The notes under the pieces are model-generated. The model searched no databases and was not told where the DNA came from. It saw only the letters and a program-made list of their open reading frames with translations. A program made the translations under genes and the position numbers. Source: Leisingera sp. ANG-Vp (GTDB taxonomy: Bacteria; Pseudomonadota; Alphaproteobacteria; Rhodobacterales; Rhodobacteraceae). Taken from it: 64,000 nucleotides of DNA. The stretch lies in contig NZ_JWLD01000002.1 of the NCBI RefSeq assembly GCF_000813725.1, positions 124,001 through 188,000 of the forward strand, read 5' to 3'. This document shows, one piece after another, positions 1 through 9,093 of the stretch; the first letter of the stretch is position 1, and every line of letters starts with the position of its first letter.

Positions 1-89
1 GTTATGGAGCCCTTAGCGATTTCCAGCGAAGCGCCGTCCACCGCGTGGAACCCGCCGAAGTGCTTATGCAAGTCCTCGACGACGATCAT
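1..89 (-). CDS. ABC transporter ATP-binding protein, N-terminal fragment
   Basis: Only the first 29 codons lie in the window; the gene runs off the left edge. The visible residues MIVVEDLHKHFGGFHAVDGA are the usual opening of a LivG-type ATPase of branched-chain amino-acid importers, before the Walker A loop. A GGGGAT element sits upstream of the ATG. The gene follows the substrate-binding protein on the same strand, so both probably serve one importer. The LivG assignment is inferred from a short stretch plus context. Confidence 0.7.
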   Translation of the reverse strand, partial: MIVVEDLHKHFGGFHAVDGASLEIAKGSI

Positions 90-133
90 GTCATTTCATC
101 CCCTGCCGCGATTTTGCGGCGTTTTTAAACTTG

Positions 134-151
134 GAACAGCCCGGGCTGCTC
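134..151. terminator. Palindrome between binding-protein gene and ABC ATPase gene
   Basis: GAACAGCCC followed by GGGCTGCTC forms an almost perfect inverted repeat just after the stop codon of the binding protein. A five-T run follows on the plus strand only. On the coding strand it is a hairpin without a good T tract, so partial termination or message protection is more likely than a full stop. Confidence 0.3.
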
Positions 152-176
152 TTTTTCGTTGCTTTTCTGATGGTTA

Positions 177-1370
177 TCAGCGGAAGCGCAGGGTTTCGTT
201 CTTGCCGCCCTTCACTTCGATCTCACGGTAGGAGCCAGCGCTCTCACCCGGGCCGATCAGCTCGACGCCGGTCGCGCCCTGATAGTCGATCTCACCGCCA
301 GCGGCGAGGATTTCCAGTGCCTTGCCCAGTTCGCCCGGGTTGATCGGCTCGCCCGGCGCGTTTGCCACGTCCAGGATCTTGCTGACGTAATCCGCCGGGT
401 TGGTGGAGTTGGACGCCTGCATGGCCAGCATGAACAGCGCTGCTGCGTCATAAGATTCCGGCGCGTAAGCCGAGGTGCCGTCAAAGCCCGCTTCCTTTGC
501 CATTTCGGCAAAGATTTCGGCGCCTTTGGAGTCCGAGCCCGCAATCTGGCCGAAGGAGCCATCCAGGTCCGGGCCAACGTTTGCCGGCAGGGTGTCGCCG
601 ATCATGCCGCCGGGAAGGCCGAAGGTGTCAAATGCACCGGAGTCCAGTGCGCCCTGGATGATGCCCAGGCCGCCCTGGTCCAGGTAGCCTGCAACCACCA
701 GGATGTCGCCGCCGGCAGAGGCCAGTGCGCCGACTTCAGCCGAATAGTCGCCCTTGCCGTCTTCATGTGCGGTCACGATGGTGACTTCGCCGCCAACGCC
801 TTCGAACGAGGTCTTGATCGCGTCCGCCAGGCCTTTGCCGTAGTCGTTGTTGGTGTAGGTCAGGGCGATCGAATTGATGCCGCGCTCTTTCAGGATCTCG
901 GCCATCACCTGGCCTTCACGCGCGTCCGACGGCGAGGTGCGGAAGAACAGGCCGTTGTCTTCCATGGTGCTGAGGCCGGGCGAGGTCGCCGACGGCGAGA
1001 TCATCACCATGCCGTTCGGGATCGCCACGTTCTGCAGGATGGCGCCGGTCACGCCCGAGCAGTCGCCGCCGATAATGCCGTTGGCGCCTTCAGCAATCAG
1101 CTTTTCGCCGTTTGCCACGGCCAGGCCGTTGTCGATGCAGCCGGTGTCGGCGCGGACCGGAGTCACGGTGGCGCTGTCCAGCAGCTTGCCCGACTTGGTG
1201 ACTTCGGCCATTGCCAGTTCGGCGCCGTCGCCCATGGCGGGGGCCAGCGATTCAATCGGGCCGGTGAAGCCGAACAGCACGCCCAGTTTCACTTCCTTGG
1301 CGTGGCCGCCGGCAAATGCGGTGCCAGCCGTCAGCGCAGCGGCCGCGGTGGCCATCAGCAGTTTCTTCAT
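177..1370 (-). CDS. Branched-chain amino-acid-type ABC transporter substrate-binding protein
   Basis: This 397-residue periplasmic binding protein (type I fold, LivK/Leu-Ile-Val family) captures its ligand outside the inner membrane and delivers it to the permease. The N-terminus MKKLLMATAAAALTAGTAFA is a signal peptide with a likely cleavage site after AFA near residue 20. The mature part starts with KLGVLFGFTGPIESLAP, typical of the family. The ATG at 1370 was chosen because it begins the signal peptide and follows a GGGAG ribosome site; the frame is open 17 codons further upstream without a signal sequence. The ATPase gene follows on the same strand. The true ligand cannot be read from sequence: the family also carries amides, urea and aromatic acids. 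Confidence 0.9.
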   Translation of the reverse strand: MKKLLMATAAAALTAGTAFAGGHAKEVKLGVLFGFTGPIESLAPAMGDGAELAMAEVTKSGKLLDSATVTPVRADTGCIDNGLAVANGEKLIAEGANGIIGGDCSGVTGAILQNVAIPNGMVMISPSATSPGLSTMEDNGLFFRTSPSDAREGQVMAEILKERGINSIALTYTNNDYGKGLADAIKTSFEGVGGEVTIVTAHEDGKGDYSAEVGALASAGGDILVVAGYLDQGGLGIIQGALDSGAFDTFGLPGGMIGDTLPANVGPDLDGSFGQIAGSDSKGAEIFAEMAKEAGFDGTSAYAPESYDAAALFMLAMQASNSTNPADYVSKILDVANAPGEPINPGELGKALEILAAGGEIDYQGATGVELIGPGESAGSYREIEVKGGKNETLRFR

Positions 1371-1558
1371 TTGAAAACTCCCATTGTTGGAACAAAAATG
1401 TTCACATCGGACCCTAGGCAAGGCGGTTGAAAAAGAAAAGACTTATCGAACCGGAACTATTTCCTCGGGCCGTTTGGTTGAAGCTGCATCTCCATAGGAT
1501 CCCCGGATGCAGCGCGGGCGTGCCTCTACAGGGGAATCAGAGAAAGGAAAAGGCCCTG

Positions 1559-2662
1559 ATGCTGCGAAAATCCCTTCTCCTGACGGCTGCCGTAACGTTT
1601 TTGACGCTTTCCTCTGCGGCCTGGGCAGAAAATCTTTCCAGCAGTCTTGGAGAGCTCACCATCAGCCGCATGGCAGAGGGCTTTGACGTGCCTTGGGCGC
1701 TTGATTTCCTGCCGGATGGCGGCGTGCTTGTCACGGAGCGCGACGGGCAGCTGTTCTACGTCCGGGAAGGGCGCAAACAGCGCATCGCAGGCGTGCCTGC
1801 GGTGGCAGCGGAGGGGCAGGGCGGCTTGCTGGACGTTATGGTGCCGCGGGATTTTTCCCAAAGCCGCGAAATCTTCCTGACCTTTGCCAAACGCCAGGGG
1901 CGCGGCGCAGGCACCGCGCTGGCCTCCGGGCGGCTGAGCCGGGACAACAGGCAGCTGACACATGTCAAACTGCTGTTCGAAGCAGCGCCGGGAGCGCGCG
2001 GCGGGCGGCATTTCGGGGCCCGCGTTGTCGAAGCACGGGATGGCACCCTGTTTGTTTCATTGGGTGAGCGCGGCGACCGGCCCAGCGCTCAGGACTTGCA
2101 GCGGCATCAGGGATCGGTGGTCCGGATCAATCGGAACGGTACGGTGCCGGCTGGCAACCCGTTTGCCGGCCAGGCCGGGGCGCAGCCGGAAATCTGGTCC
2201 TACGGCCACCGCAATCCGCAAGGGATGTCTCTGGACTTGCAGGGAAATCTCTGGGTAGCGGAACATGGCGCCAAGGGCGGCGATGAGGTGAACCGGGTGC
2301 GCAAAGGTGCCAACTACGGCTGGCCGGTGATCTCATACGGGCGCCATTACTCCGGCCTGAAGATCGGCGAAGGCACTGCGAAACCGGGGATGGAACAGCC
2401 GGAGTGGTACTGGGACCCCTCCATCGCCCCCTCTGGCATGATGATCTATTCCGGAAGGATGTGGCCGCAGTGGCGTGGGGATATCTTCGTGGGATCACTG
2501 AAATTCGACTATATCTCGCGCCTGTCCGGCGGCCCTCTGCGCGAGGCAGAGCAGCTGCGCAGCGATGAAACCGGCCGTATCCGCGACGTCCAGGAAGCAC
2601 CGGACGGCAGCATCTGGTTCGCCTCCGAAAGCGAGGGGGCGATTTTCAGGATATCCAGATGA
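1559..2662 (+). CDS. PQQ-dependent aldose sugar dehydrogenase (soluble beta-propeller)
   Basis: This 367-residue secreted protein of the YliI/soluble glucose dehydrogenase family oxidises aldoses in the periplasm with PQQ. Residues 1-22 form a signal peptide ending SSAAWA. Family landmarks visible are DVPWALDFLPDG near the start, EGQGGLLDV, YGHRNPQG, EHGAKGGDEVNR and NYGWP. The ATG at 1559 follows AAAGGAAA and starts the signal peptide; the longer upstream frame has no signal sequence. It is divergent from the importer genes and no PQQ synthesis genes lie nearby. Substrate is unknown. Confidence 0.88.
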   Translation: MLRKSLLLTAAVTFLTLSSAAWAENLSSSLGELTISRMAEGFDVPWALDFLPDGGVLVTERDGQLFYVREGRKQRIAGVPAVAAEGQGGLLDVMVPRDFSQSREIFLTFAKRQGRGAGTALASGRLSRDNRQLTHVKLLFEAAPGARGGRHFGARVVEARDGTLFVSLGERGDRPSAQDLQRHQGSVVRINRNGTVPAGNPFAGQAGAQPEIWSYGHRNPQGMSLDLQGNLWVAEHGAKGGDEVNRVRKGANYGWPVISYGRHYSGLKIGEGTAKPGMEQPEWYWDPSIAPSGMMIYSGRMWPQWRGDIFVGSLKFDYISRLSGGPLREAEQLRSDETGRIRDVQEAPDGSIWFASESEGAIFRISR

Positions 2663-2716
2663 GCGGAGCTACATTGTCAGAAAAGGCCAATAATGTAACA
2701 GCATAGGGACCCCGCC

Positions 2717-3133
2717 ATGAAAAACCTGATAGCAGCTCTCTTCCTCGCCGCCCTGCCGGGGCTGGCTTGGGGGCAGGACAGCGTCTTCAAGTCTTATGAC
2801 AGCTATGAGCGCTTTGTGGACACAGTGATCAAGACCCGCGATTTCAAGCAACTGATCACCCGGCTGGGCGGGCGCGACGAATACACGCCTGAACAGCTGC
2901 ACAGCGCACATGGGCGGATGCAGATGATCTACCCGCGGGACTTTACTAGCGGTGGTGTGGCGGCGCAGCAGAAACTGTTGAACGGCTTCAGCAAAGAGGT
3001 CCGGATCTACTGGAACGACGCCACTCTGAGTTATTGCTATTACTACGCTTTCATCCACGACTACGGCGACGGGATCGTGGTGCTGAAATTCGACCTCAAC
3101 ACCAATTCCGACGTGATCTTCGGGAAGCTTTAG
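2717..3133 (+). CDS. Secreted protein of unknown function
   Basis: I do not recognise this 138-residue protein. It has a clear signal peptide, MKNLIAALFLAALPGLAWG, with cleavage probably after residue 19, and then a soluble acidic/aromatic domain with several tyrosines. There are no membrane segments and no catalytic motif I can name. It begins 54 bp after the sugar dehydrogenase on the same strand, so the two may share a transcript, and both products are exported. Confidence 0.75.
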   Translation: MKNLIAALFLAALPGLAWGQDSVFKSYDSYERFVDTVIKTRDFKQLITRLGGRDEYTPEQLHSAHGRMQMIYPRDFTSGGVAAQQKLLNGFSKEVRIYWNDATLSYCYYYAFIHDYGDGIVVLKFDLNTNSDVIFGKL

Positions 3134-3155
3134 AAACTTCCCGAAACCTCACTTT

Positions 3156-4160
3156 TCAGGCTTTATATGTCGCCGCCTTGCTGCCGCGTTCGCGGTAGGG
3201 GGTGGTGTCGTAATGCGCCCGGTAGCATTTGGAAAAATGCGACGGCGAAGCAAAGCCGCAGGCCAGGGCCACGTTGATCACGCTCATGTCGGTCTGCATC
3301 AGGAGGTTGCGCGCTTTTTGCAGCCGCAGCTCCATGTAGTAGCGTTTCGGCGAGCGGTTCAGATAGCGGCGGAACAGGCGCTCTAGCTGCCGGGTGGACA
3401 TGCCCACGTCCTGCGCCAGCACCGAGGGGCTGATCGGCTCCTCGATATTGGCTTCCATCATCTGGATCACCATCGACAGTTTCGGATGCCGTACACCGAT
3501 GCGGGTCGGGATCGACAGCCGCTGGGTGTCCTGGTCGGTGCGGATTGAGGAATAGATCAGCTGGTCGGCCACCGCATTTGCCAGCTCTTCGCCATGGTCG
3601 TTGGCAATCAGCTTGAGCATCAGGTCAATGGACGACGTGCCGCCGGCAGTGGAGACCCGGTTGCCGTCGATCACGAAAACCGACTTGGTCAGGTCAACCT
3701 CATCGAACTCCTCGGCGAAACTGTCGGCATTCTCCCAGTGGATGGTCGCCCGTTTGCCGTCCAAAAGCCCCGCCTTGGCCAGCGCATAAGACGCTGTGCA
3801 CAGCCCGCCCATGGTCAGACCCTTGCGGGCCTCACGGCGCAGCCATGCCAGCAATTTCTTAGTCGTAGCTTCCTGCACATCAATACCGGAACAGACCATC
3901 ACCACATCGTCTCTGTGCAGTTCGATCAGGTCATCATCCAGCTGAAAAGTTGTACCTGCCGAGCAGGTCATGGTGTCGCCGCCTTCACCGATCAGCGTCC
4001 AAGTATAGCTGTCGTCGCCGTTCATCCGGTTGGCGATCCGCAGGCATTCAACAGCTGATGCGTAAGACAGCATCGTAAACTTCTCAAGAAGCACAAAGAC
4101 AAACCGTTTGGGCTGGCCGGCTTCAATTCCAGAATCAGCAGGCTTGCGTGGCGTCTGCAT
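3156..4160 (-). CDS. GlxA-family AraC-type transcriptional regulator
   Basis: This 334-residue regulator has an N-terminal DJ-1/PfpI-like domain (about residues 18-195) and a C-terminal AraC helix-turn-helix domain (about 225-325). The DJ-1 nucleophile-elbow sequence GGLCTASYALA with Cys121, and the HWE motif at 141-143, are typical of GlxA regulators, where this domain senses a ligand rather than acting as an enzyme. Relatives such as GbdR and ArgR control catabolism of quaternary amines or arginine. That is suggestive because a MttB homologue and an arginine cluster lie elsewhere in the window, but no direct link is visible. An AAGGA site precedes the ATG. It is divergent from the DAHP synthase gene. 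Confidence 0.9.
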   Translation of the reverse strand: MQTPRKPADSGIEAGQPKRFVFVLLEKFTMLSYASAVECLRIANRMNGDDSYTWTLIGEGGDTMTCSAGTTFQLDDDLIELHRDDVVMVCSGIDVQEATTKKLLAWLRREARKGLTMGGLCTASYALAKAGLLDGKRATIHWENADSFAEEFDEVDLTKSVFVIDGNRVSTAGGTSSIDLMLKLIANDHGEELANAVADQLIYSSIRTDQDTQRLSIPTRIGVRHPKLSMVIQMMEANIEEPISPSVLAQDVGMSTRQLERLFRRYLNRSPKRYYMELRLQKARNLLMQTDMSVINVALACGFASPSHFSKCYRAHYDTTPYRERGSKAATYKA

Positions 4161-4340
4161 GGCGGGCGTCCTTCAAGAAACAGGTCGGGCCGCGGGACGT
4201 GCGCCGCGGCAGGTCGGGAAACCGTGCTCACAGCTTGCAGCCCGGGTCAAGTGGGCTCAATTCTAAACTGGTCTCTCCGGTGCGGATTTTGTATAGAGCA
4301 CCCGTTATATCTTAAAGACCTCTTATGCGGAGATAAAGTC

Positions 4341-5711
4341 ATGAGCGAATGGCAAAAATCGGACTGGCGCAGCAAGCCGCGGGTTCAGATGCCGGACTAT
4401 ACGGATGCGGCAGCCCTGAACGCTGTCGAGGCTCAGCTTTCCAACTTTCCGCCGCTGGTCTTTGCCGGCGAAGCCCGGACGCTGAAACAGCACCTGGGTG
4501 CAGCTGGCCGCGGCGAGGCCTTTCTGCTGCAGGGCGGCGACTGTGCGGAAAGCTTTGACCAGTTCAGCGCCGACGGTATCCGCGACACCTTCAAAGTGAT
4601 GCTGCAGATGGCGATGGTGCTGACCTATGGCGCCAAGGTTCCAGTGGTGAAAGTGGGCCGCATGGCCGGCCAGTTTGCCAAACCGCGCAGCGCGCCGACG
4701 GAAACCGTTGATGGGGTCGAATTGCCCAGCTACCGTGGCGACATCATCAACGAGCTGGCCTTCACACCCGAGGCCCGCATTCCCAACCCGCAGAAGATGC
4801 TGCAGGCCTATACCCAGGCCGCGGCAACTGTGAACCTGCTGCGCGCCTTCTCGACCGGCGGCTTCGCCGACATGAGCCGGGTGCATTCCTGGACCCTGGG
4901 TTTCACCGATGAACAGGAAGTTCAGAAGTACAGTGAGATCGCCAGCCGGATCCAGGATTCCATCGACTTCATGGCAGCTGCGGGCATCACCGCAGACACC
5001 ACTCATGAATTCTCGACCGTGGACTTTTACACCAGCCACGAAGGTCTGCTGCTGGAGTACGAAGAGGCGCTGACCCGCCTTGACTCGACCTCCGGCAAAT
5101 GGCTGGCCGGTTCCGGCCACATGATCTGGATCGGCGACCGCACCCGCCAGCCAGACGGCGCCCATGTGGAGTTCTGCCGCGGCGTTCTGAACCCGATCGG
5201 CCTGAAATGCGGCCCGACCACCACTGCAGAGGATCTCAAGGTGCTGATGTCGCGCCTGAACCCGGAGAATGAAGAGGGCAAGCTGACCCTGATCGCCCGC
5301 TTCGGTGCAGGCAAGGCGGGCGAGCACCTGCCGCGCCTGGTCAAAGCCGTGAAGGAAGAAGGCGCCAACGTCACCTGGGTCTGCGATCCGATGCATGGCA
5401 ACACCATCAAGTCTTCCACCGGCTACAAGACCCGGCCCTTTGACAGCGTTCTGCGCGAGGTGCGCGATTTCTTCGGCGTCCACAAGGCTGAGGGCACCAT
5501 CCCCGGCGGCGTTCATTTCGAAATGACCGGCCAGGACGTGACAGAATGCACCGGCGGCGTTCGCGCAGTGACAGAAGAGGATCTGAGCGACCGCTACCAC
5601 ACCGCCTGCGATCCGCGCCTGAACGCCAGCCAGTCGCTGGAGCTGGCCTTTCTGGTTGCTGAAGAGCTGTCGGACCTGCGCGCAGCACAAAGCACCCGTC
5701 AGGCAGGCTGA
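4341..5711 (+). CDS. Class II 3-deoxy-7-phosphoheptulonate (DAHP) synthase
   Basis: This enzyme condenses phosphoenolpyruvate and erythrose 4-phosphate in the first step of the shikimate pathway. The protein has 456 residues, normal for the plant-like class II type. Landmarks are QGGDCAESF (metal-binding Cys), KVGRMAGQFAKPRS, DPMHGNT and HFEMTGQDVTECTGG. The ATG at 4341 was preferred because GGAGA precedes it and MSEWQKSDWR is the usual class II start; the frame extends upstream without a ribosome site. It is a single gene, divergent from the GlxA regulator. Confidence 0.96.
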   Translation: MSEWQKSDWRSKPRVQMPDYTDAAALNAVEAQLSNFPPLVFAGEARTLKQHLGAAGRGEAFLLQGGDCAESFDQFSADGIRDTFKVMLQMAMVLTYGAKVPVVKVGRMAGQFAKPRSAPTETVDGVELPSYRGDIINELAFTPEARIPNPQKMLQAYTQAAATVNLLRAFSTGGFADMSRVHSWTLGFTDEQEVQKYSEIASRIQDSIDFMAAAGITADTTHEFSTVDFYTSHEGLLLEYEEALTRLDSTSGKWLAGSGHMIWIGDRTRQPDGAHVEFCRGVLNPIGLKCGPTTTAEDLKVLMSRLNPENEEGKLTLIARFGAGKAGEHLPRLVKAVKEEGANVTWVCDPMHGNTIKSSTGYKTRPFDSVLREVRDFFGVHKAEGTIPGGVHFEMTGQDVTECTGGVRAVTEEDLSDRYHTACDPRLNASQSLELAFLVAEELSDLRAAQSTRQAG

Positions 5712-5765
5712 CGCCTCCAGGGAGAAGGGTCTCATCCCTTTCTTAGCTTAACCAGCGCTGAAGAC

Positions 5766-5798
5766 AAAAATGCGCCCCGGGGTTCTCCCTCGGGGCGC
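5766..5798 (-). terminator. Rho-independent terminator of the PAS-protein gene
   Basis: GCGCCCCG (5772-5779) pairs with CGGGGCGC (5791-5798). On the minus strand the stem is followed by five T residues. It lies about 70 bp after the stop of the PAS gene. On the plus strand there is no T tract, so it is mainly a minus-strand terminator. Confidence 0.75.
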
Positions 5799-5869
5799 AG
5801 TACATTCAAGTGCTATGACCTTGAACTTGAATGAGGAAACGAGTACGGCAGCTGAACTGCCGCCAATTG

Positions 5870-6691
5870 TCAATCGCGGCTGACCACCAGGCGCAGGTGC
5901 GGTGCGCCCTTGCGCTTGCCTGCCTCCGCTGTTTCATCCTTTGCGGCCGGCTTGCTGGTCCTGGTGCGCTCCAGCAAGGCCCGGGCTTCATCCATGATCG
6001 AGCGGTCGTTCTTGAACCGTGCCTGTGTCTCGGCAAAGCCCGGATTGGGCTGGTTCACATCGTTGGGCTCTTCTTTGGAGGCACGCGGCTTGGCCTTGAA
6101 TTCAGCCGATCCCGAGGCCTTGGCAACCGCACGCATTTCGATCGAGGAGATCGAGAACCGCTGCGATGTCGCTTTTGCGTCCTCATCGCCGAACGCTACC
6201 AGCACCCCCAGAACCCTGCTGATATCGCCCAGGTCGCTGCGCAGCGGCAGCAGCAGCATGCGGGCCTCGCGCGGTTTGCGCATGCGCGGGCCTTCGATCT
6301 GCAATTCCATTTCAATGATCGCTGGTGTGTCGAACATATGCTCCATCGCCGAGCTCAGCTGCTTGCGGGCCTCAGCGGTGAAAAACGCGGTGATTGGCAT
6401 GCCGCGCACTTCCATGCCGGCCATTTCGTTCAGCATCGAGCCGGCCAGGCGGAAGCGGGCAATGCCCGGTGCGATCCGTTCCAGGATGAAGGTTTGGCTC
6501 AGGATGTTCTCCAGGCCGCGCGGATCGATCTGCGCGCGGTTCGGCACATCATCGCCCCGGCGCAGTGCCGTCCAATAGGCTTCGGCCTGGCGCAGCGGCG
6601 ACAGCGACCCGCCATTACGGAAGCTGTTCATCGAAACTACATTTTCCTGTCCTGAGGACATGCCATTCCCACTGCGGCTGCCAAACATCAT
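5870..6691 (-). CDS. PAS-domain (PAS_5-like) protein
   Basis: This is a 273-residue cytoplasmic protein. Residues around 25-145 read like the alphaproteobacterial PAS_5 family: an N-terminal block ending SPLRQAEAYWTALRRGDDVP, then a PAS core, as in proteins with a lone sensor domain and no kinase or cyclase output. The C-terminal 130 residues are charged and low in complexity, without a recognised domain. Start chosen at the first ATG of an ATGATG pair because AGGGG lies 8 nt upstream; an upstream extension has no such site. Its role is unknown. Confidence 0.75.
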   Translation of the reverse strand: MMFGSRSGNGMSSGQENVVSMNSFRNGGSLSPLRQAEAYWTALRRGDDVPNRAQIDPRGLENILSQTFILERIAPGIARFRLAGSMLNEMAGMEVRGMPITAFFTAEARKQLSSAMEHMFDTPAIIEMELQIEGPRMRKPREARMLLLPLRSDLGDISRVLGVLVAFGDEDAKATSQRFSISSIEMRAVAKASGSAEFKAKPRASKEEPNDVNQPNPGFAETQARFKNDRSIMDEARALLERTRTSKPAAKDETAEAGKRKGAPHLRLVVSRD

Positions 6692-6927
6692 CTCATTATC
6701 CCCTAAAAACCCTGGGCCCGGTCTTTCCTGCCAGCTCGCTGCTGTCTTAAGACTTAGGGCCGTTTTGGTTACCCTGGAGTTAAGATGACACAATATAATT
6801 CAAATTTGGACTACTTCTTTAAGCAATGGTTAACGCGCGGGTAGGCCGGAAGAAGCGATTGCGCTTGCGCCCTATACTTTTGAGACAGTAGAGCAGTTTA
6901 ATCACCAGCGAAAAGAGGGCATATCCT

Positions 6928-7824
6928 ATGACCATCCGCAGCATGACCGCCTTTGCCTCAGCGCAGGGCAGTTCAGATCAGCACAGCTGGAGTTGGGAGC
7001 TCCGTTCGGTCAATGCCAAGGGGCTGGATATCCGCCTGCGGGTGCCCGACTGGCTGGAAGGTCTTGAAAATCATACGCGTTCTGTCCTGGCCAAGGCTCT
7101 GGCACGAGGCAATGTCTCGTTGACTCTGCGCATTTTCCGCACCGAAGACAGTGCTGGCCAGGTCCAGGTGAATGCCGCTGTGCTGCAATCTGTGGTCATG
7201 GCGTTGGCGGAGGCGCAGTCGGTTGCCAGCCAGAACCGGGTTGACGTTCGGCCTGCCTCTGCAGCCGAACTTCTGTCCTTTAAAGGCGTGCTGGAGCAAT
7301 CAGCCGGCGATGACGATCCCGCGCCTTTGGTCAAGGAATTGAGCAAGGAACTGGAAACGCTTGTGGCAGAGTTCGTTAACATGCGCGAAGCCGAAGGCGC
7401 TGCACTTGCCCAAATCCTTAACGGTCAGCTGGAGCAGGTGGCTGCGCTGACCCTACAGGCCGGAGAGCGTGCGGATGAGCGCAAGGCGAAAATGGCTGAG
7501 ACACTGAAAACGAACCTGGCCCGCGTCATGGACAACGCCGATGGCGCCGATCCGGACCGGGTGGCGCAGGAACTGGCGCTGATCGCGGTGAAGGCAGATG
7601 TCACAGAGGAGCTCGATCGCCTGGGCGCTCATGTTGCCGCTGCACGCGATCTGCTGGGCAAGGGCGGCGCGGTCGGGCGCAAGCTTGACTTCCTGATGCA
7701 GGAGTTCAACCGCGAGGCCAACACGCTTTGTTCCAAAGCGCAGCATAGCGGCTTGACGGCGGTAGGGCTTGAGCTGAAAACCGTGATCGACCAGATGCGC
7801 GAGCAGGTGCAGAACATAGAATAA
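6928..7824 (+). CDS. yicC: YicC family endoribonuclease
   Basis: This 298-residue protein starts with [11 protein letters not shown] and carries the C-terminal signature [20 protein letters not shown], both diagnostic of YicC. Members form oligomers and act as stress-related endoribonucleases. Length matches the family. It is followed after 16 bp by gmk, a conserved yicC-gmk neighbourhood in alphaproteobacteria. An AGAGGG site precedes the ATG. Confidence 0.95.
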   Translation: MTIRSMTAFASAQGSSDQHSWSWELRSVNAKGLDIRLRVPDWLEGLENHTRSVLAKALARGNVSLTLRIFRTEDSAGQVQVNAAVLQSVVMALAEAQSVASQNRVDVRPASAAELLSFKGVLEQSAGDDDPAPLVKELSKELETLVAEFVNMREAEGAALAQILNGQLEQVAALTLQAGERADERKAKMAETLKTNLARVMDNADGADPDRVAQELALIAVKADVTEELDRLGAHVAAARDLLGKGGAVGRKLDFLMQEFNREANTLCSKAQHSGLTAVGLELKTVIDQMREQVQNIE

Positions 7825-7840
7825 GAAAAGGAGTGCCCAG

Positions 7841-8482
7841 ATGGCGGACCGCCGCGGCCTTTTGATCATCCTCTCGTCGCCTTCGGGCGCCGGCAAATCC
7901 ACCCTGGCGCGCCGCCTGATGGCCTGGGACCCGGGCCTTGCGTTCTCCGTCTCGGCCACCACCCGCGCCCCGCGCCCGGGTGAGGAGCACGGCCGCGAGT
8001 ACTACTTCATGTCGGAAGACGAGTTCAAAACCAAGGTTGCCGAGGGCGGCATGCTGGAGCACGCCCACGTCTTCGGCAACTTCTACGGATCACCCGCGGG
8101 CCCGGTAAAGGACACCATCGAAGCCGGTCAGGACGTTCTGTTCGACGTGGACTGGCAGGGTGAAATCCAGATCCGCAATTCCGACCTTGGCAAGCACGCG
8201 CTGTCGATCTTCATCCTGCCGCCCTCGATCACCGAACTGCGCCGCCGCCTGGAGACCCGGGCTCAGGACAGCGATGACGTGATCTCCAAGCGGATGATGA
8301 AGAGCTGGGACGAAATCAGCCACTGGGGCTATTATGACTATGTGCTGGTCAACGACGACCTGGATGAGACCGAAGCCAAGCTGAAAACCATAGTCGAAGC
8401 CGAGCGCATGCGGCGGATCCAGCAGCCCAAGCTGCAAGACCACGTCCGCGCCCTGCAAACCCAGTTTGAGGAACAGTCATGA
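7841..8482 (+). CDS. gmk: Guanylate kinase
   Basis: It phosphorylates GMP to GDP with ATP in the cytosol. The 213-residue protein has the P-loop [10 protein letters not shown] at residues 12-21, the guanylate-binding region [13 protein letters not shown] and [16 protein letters not shown]. Length is normal. It sits between yicC and a gamma carbonic anhydrase gene, overlapping the latter by 4 nt (ATGA), so the three genes form an operon. Confidence 0.97.
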   Translation: MADRRGLLIILSSPSGAGKSTLARRLMAWDPGLAFSVSATTRAPRPGEEHGREYYFMSEDEFKTKVAEGGMLEHAHVFGNFYGSPAGPVKDTIEAGQDVLFDVDWQGEIQIRNSDLGKHALSIFILPPSITELRRRLETRAQDSDDVISKRMMKSWDEISHWGYYDYVLVNDDLDETEAKLKTIVEAERMRRIQQPKLQDHVRALQTQFEEQS

Positions 8483-9000
8483 CCCTTTACGCGCTTGGGC
8501 CGAACCAGCCGCAGATCCACGAAGATACCTGGGTCGCCCCTGATGCCAACCTGATCGGCAATGTGGTGATGGAGGCGGGCTCCTCGGTCTGGTTTGGGGT
8601 CACCATCCGTGCCGACCATGAGGAAATCCGCATTTGCGAAGGCACCAACGTGCAGGAAAACGTGATCATGCACATTGATGCAGGCTACCCGCTGACCATC
8701 GGCAGGAACTGCACCATCGGCCACAAGGCGATGCTGCACGGCTGCACCATCGGTGAGAACTCTCTGGTCGGTATGGGCGCAACGATCCTGAACGGTGCAA
8801 AGATCGGCAAAAACTGCCTGATCGGGGCAGGGGCCTTGATCACCGAGAACAAGGAAATCCCCGACAACTCGCTGGTGATGGGCAGCCCTGGCAAGGTTGT
8901 GCGGGAAGTGGATGACGCCCTGGCGCAGAAGCTCACTGCAAGCGCGCTTTTATACCAGGACAACATGCGCCGCTTCCGGGCTGATCTGAAACCGCTGTAA
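8479..9000 (+). CDS. Gamma carbonic anhydrase family protein
   Basis: This 173-residue left-handed beta-helix protein is built from hexapeptide repeats ([22 protein letters not shown]). The His residues in NVIMHID and GHKAMLHGC fit the zinc ligands of the YrdA/PaaY group. Members hydrate CO2 or have lost activity, so catalysis is not proven by sequence. The start codon overlaps the gmk stop (ATGA), indicating translational coupling. Confidence 0.9.
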   Translation: MTLYALGPNQPQIHEDTWVAPDANLIGNVVMEAGSSVWFGVTIRADHEEIRICEGTNVQENVIMHIDAGYPLTIGRNCTIGHKAMLHGCTIGENSLVGMGATILNGAKIGKNCLIGAGALITENKEIPDNSLVMGSPGKVVREVDDALAQKLTASALLYQDNMRRFRADLKPL

Positions 9001-9093
9001 ACAGCCCGGTTTTCACGCTGCGTGAACGGATCCTGCCACATGCCGGTTACACAGCGGCGCTAGGAAGGCCGGACGACTGAAAGCGGAGACCCT

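Noticed and set aside
4323-5735. A 470-codon open frame on the minus strand opposite the DAHP synthase gene
   Set aside because: It is the mirror of a strongly conserved enzyme gene; long antisense frames are common in high-GC DNA. It is rich in His, Gly and Ala with no domain.
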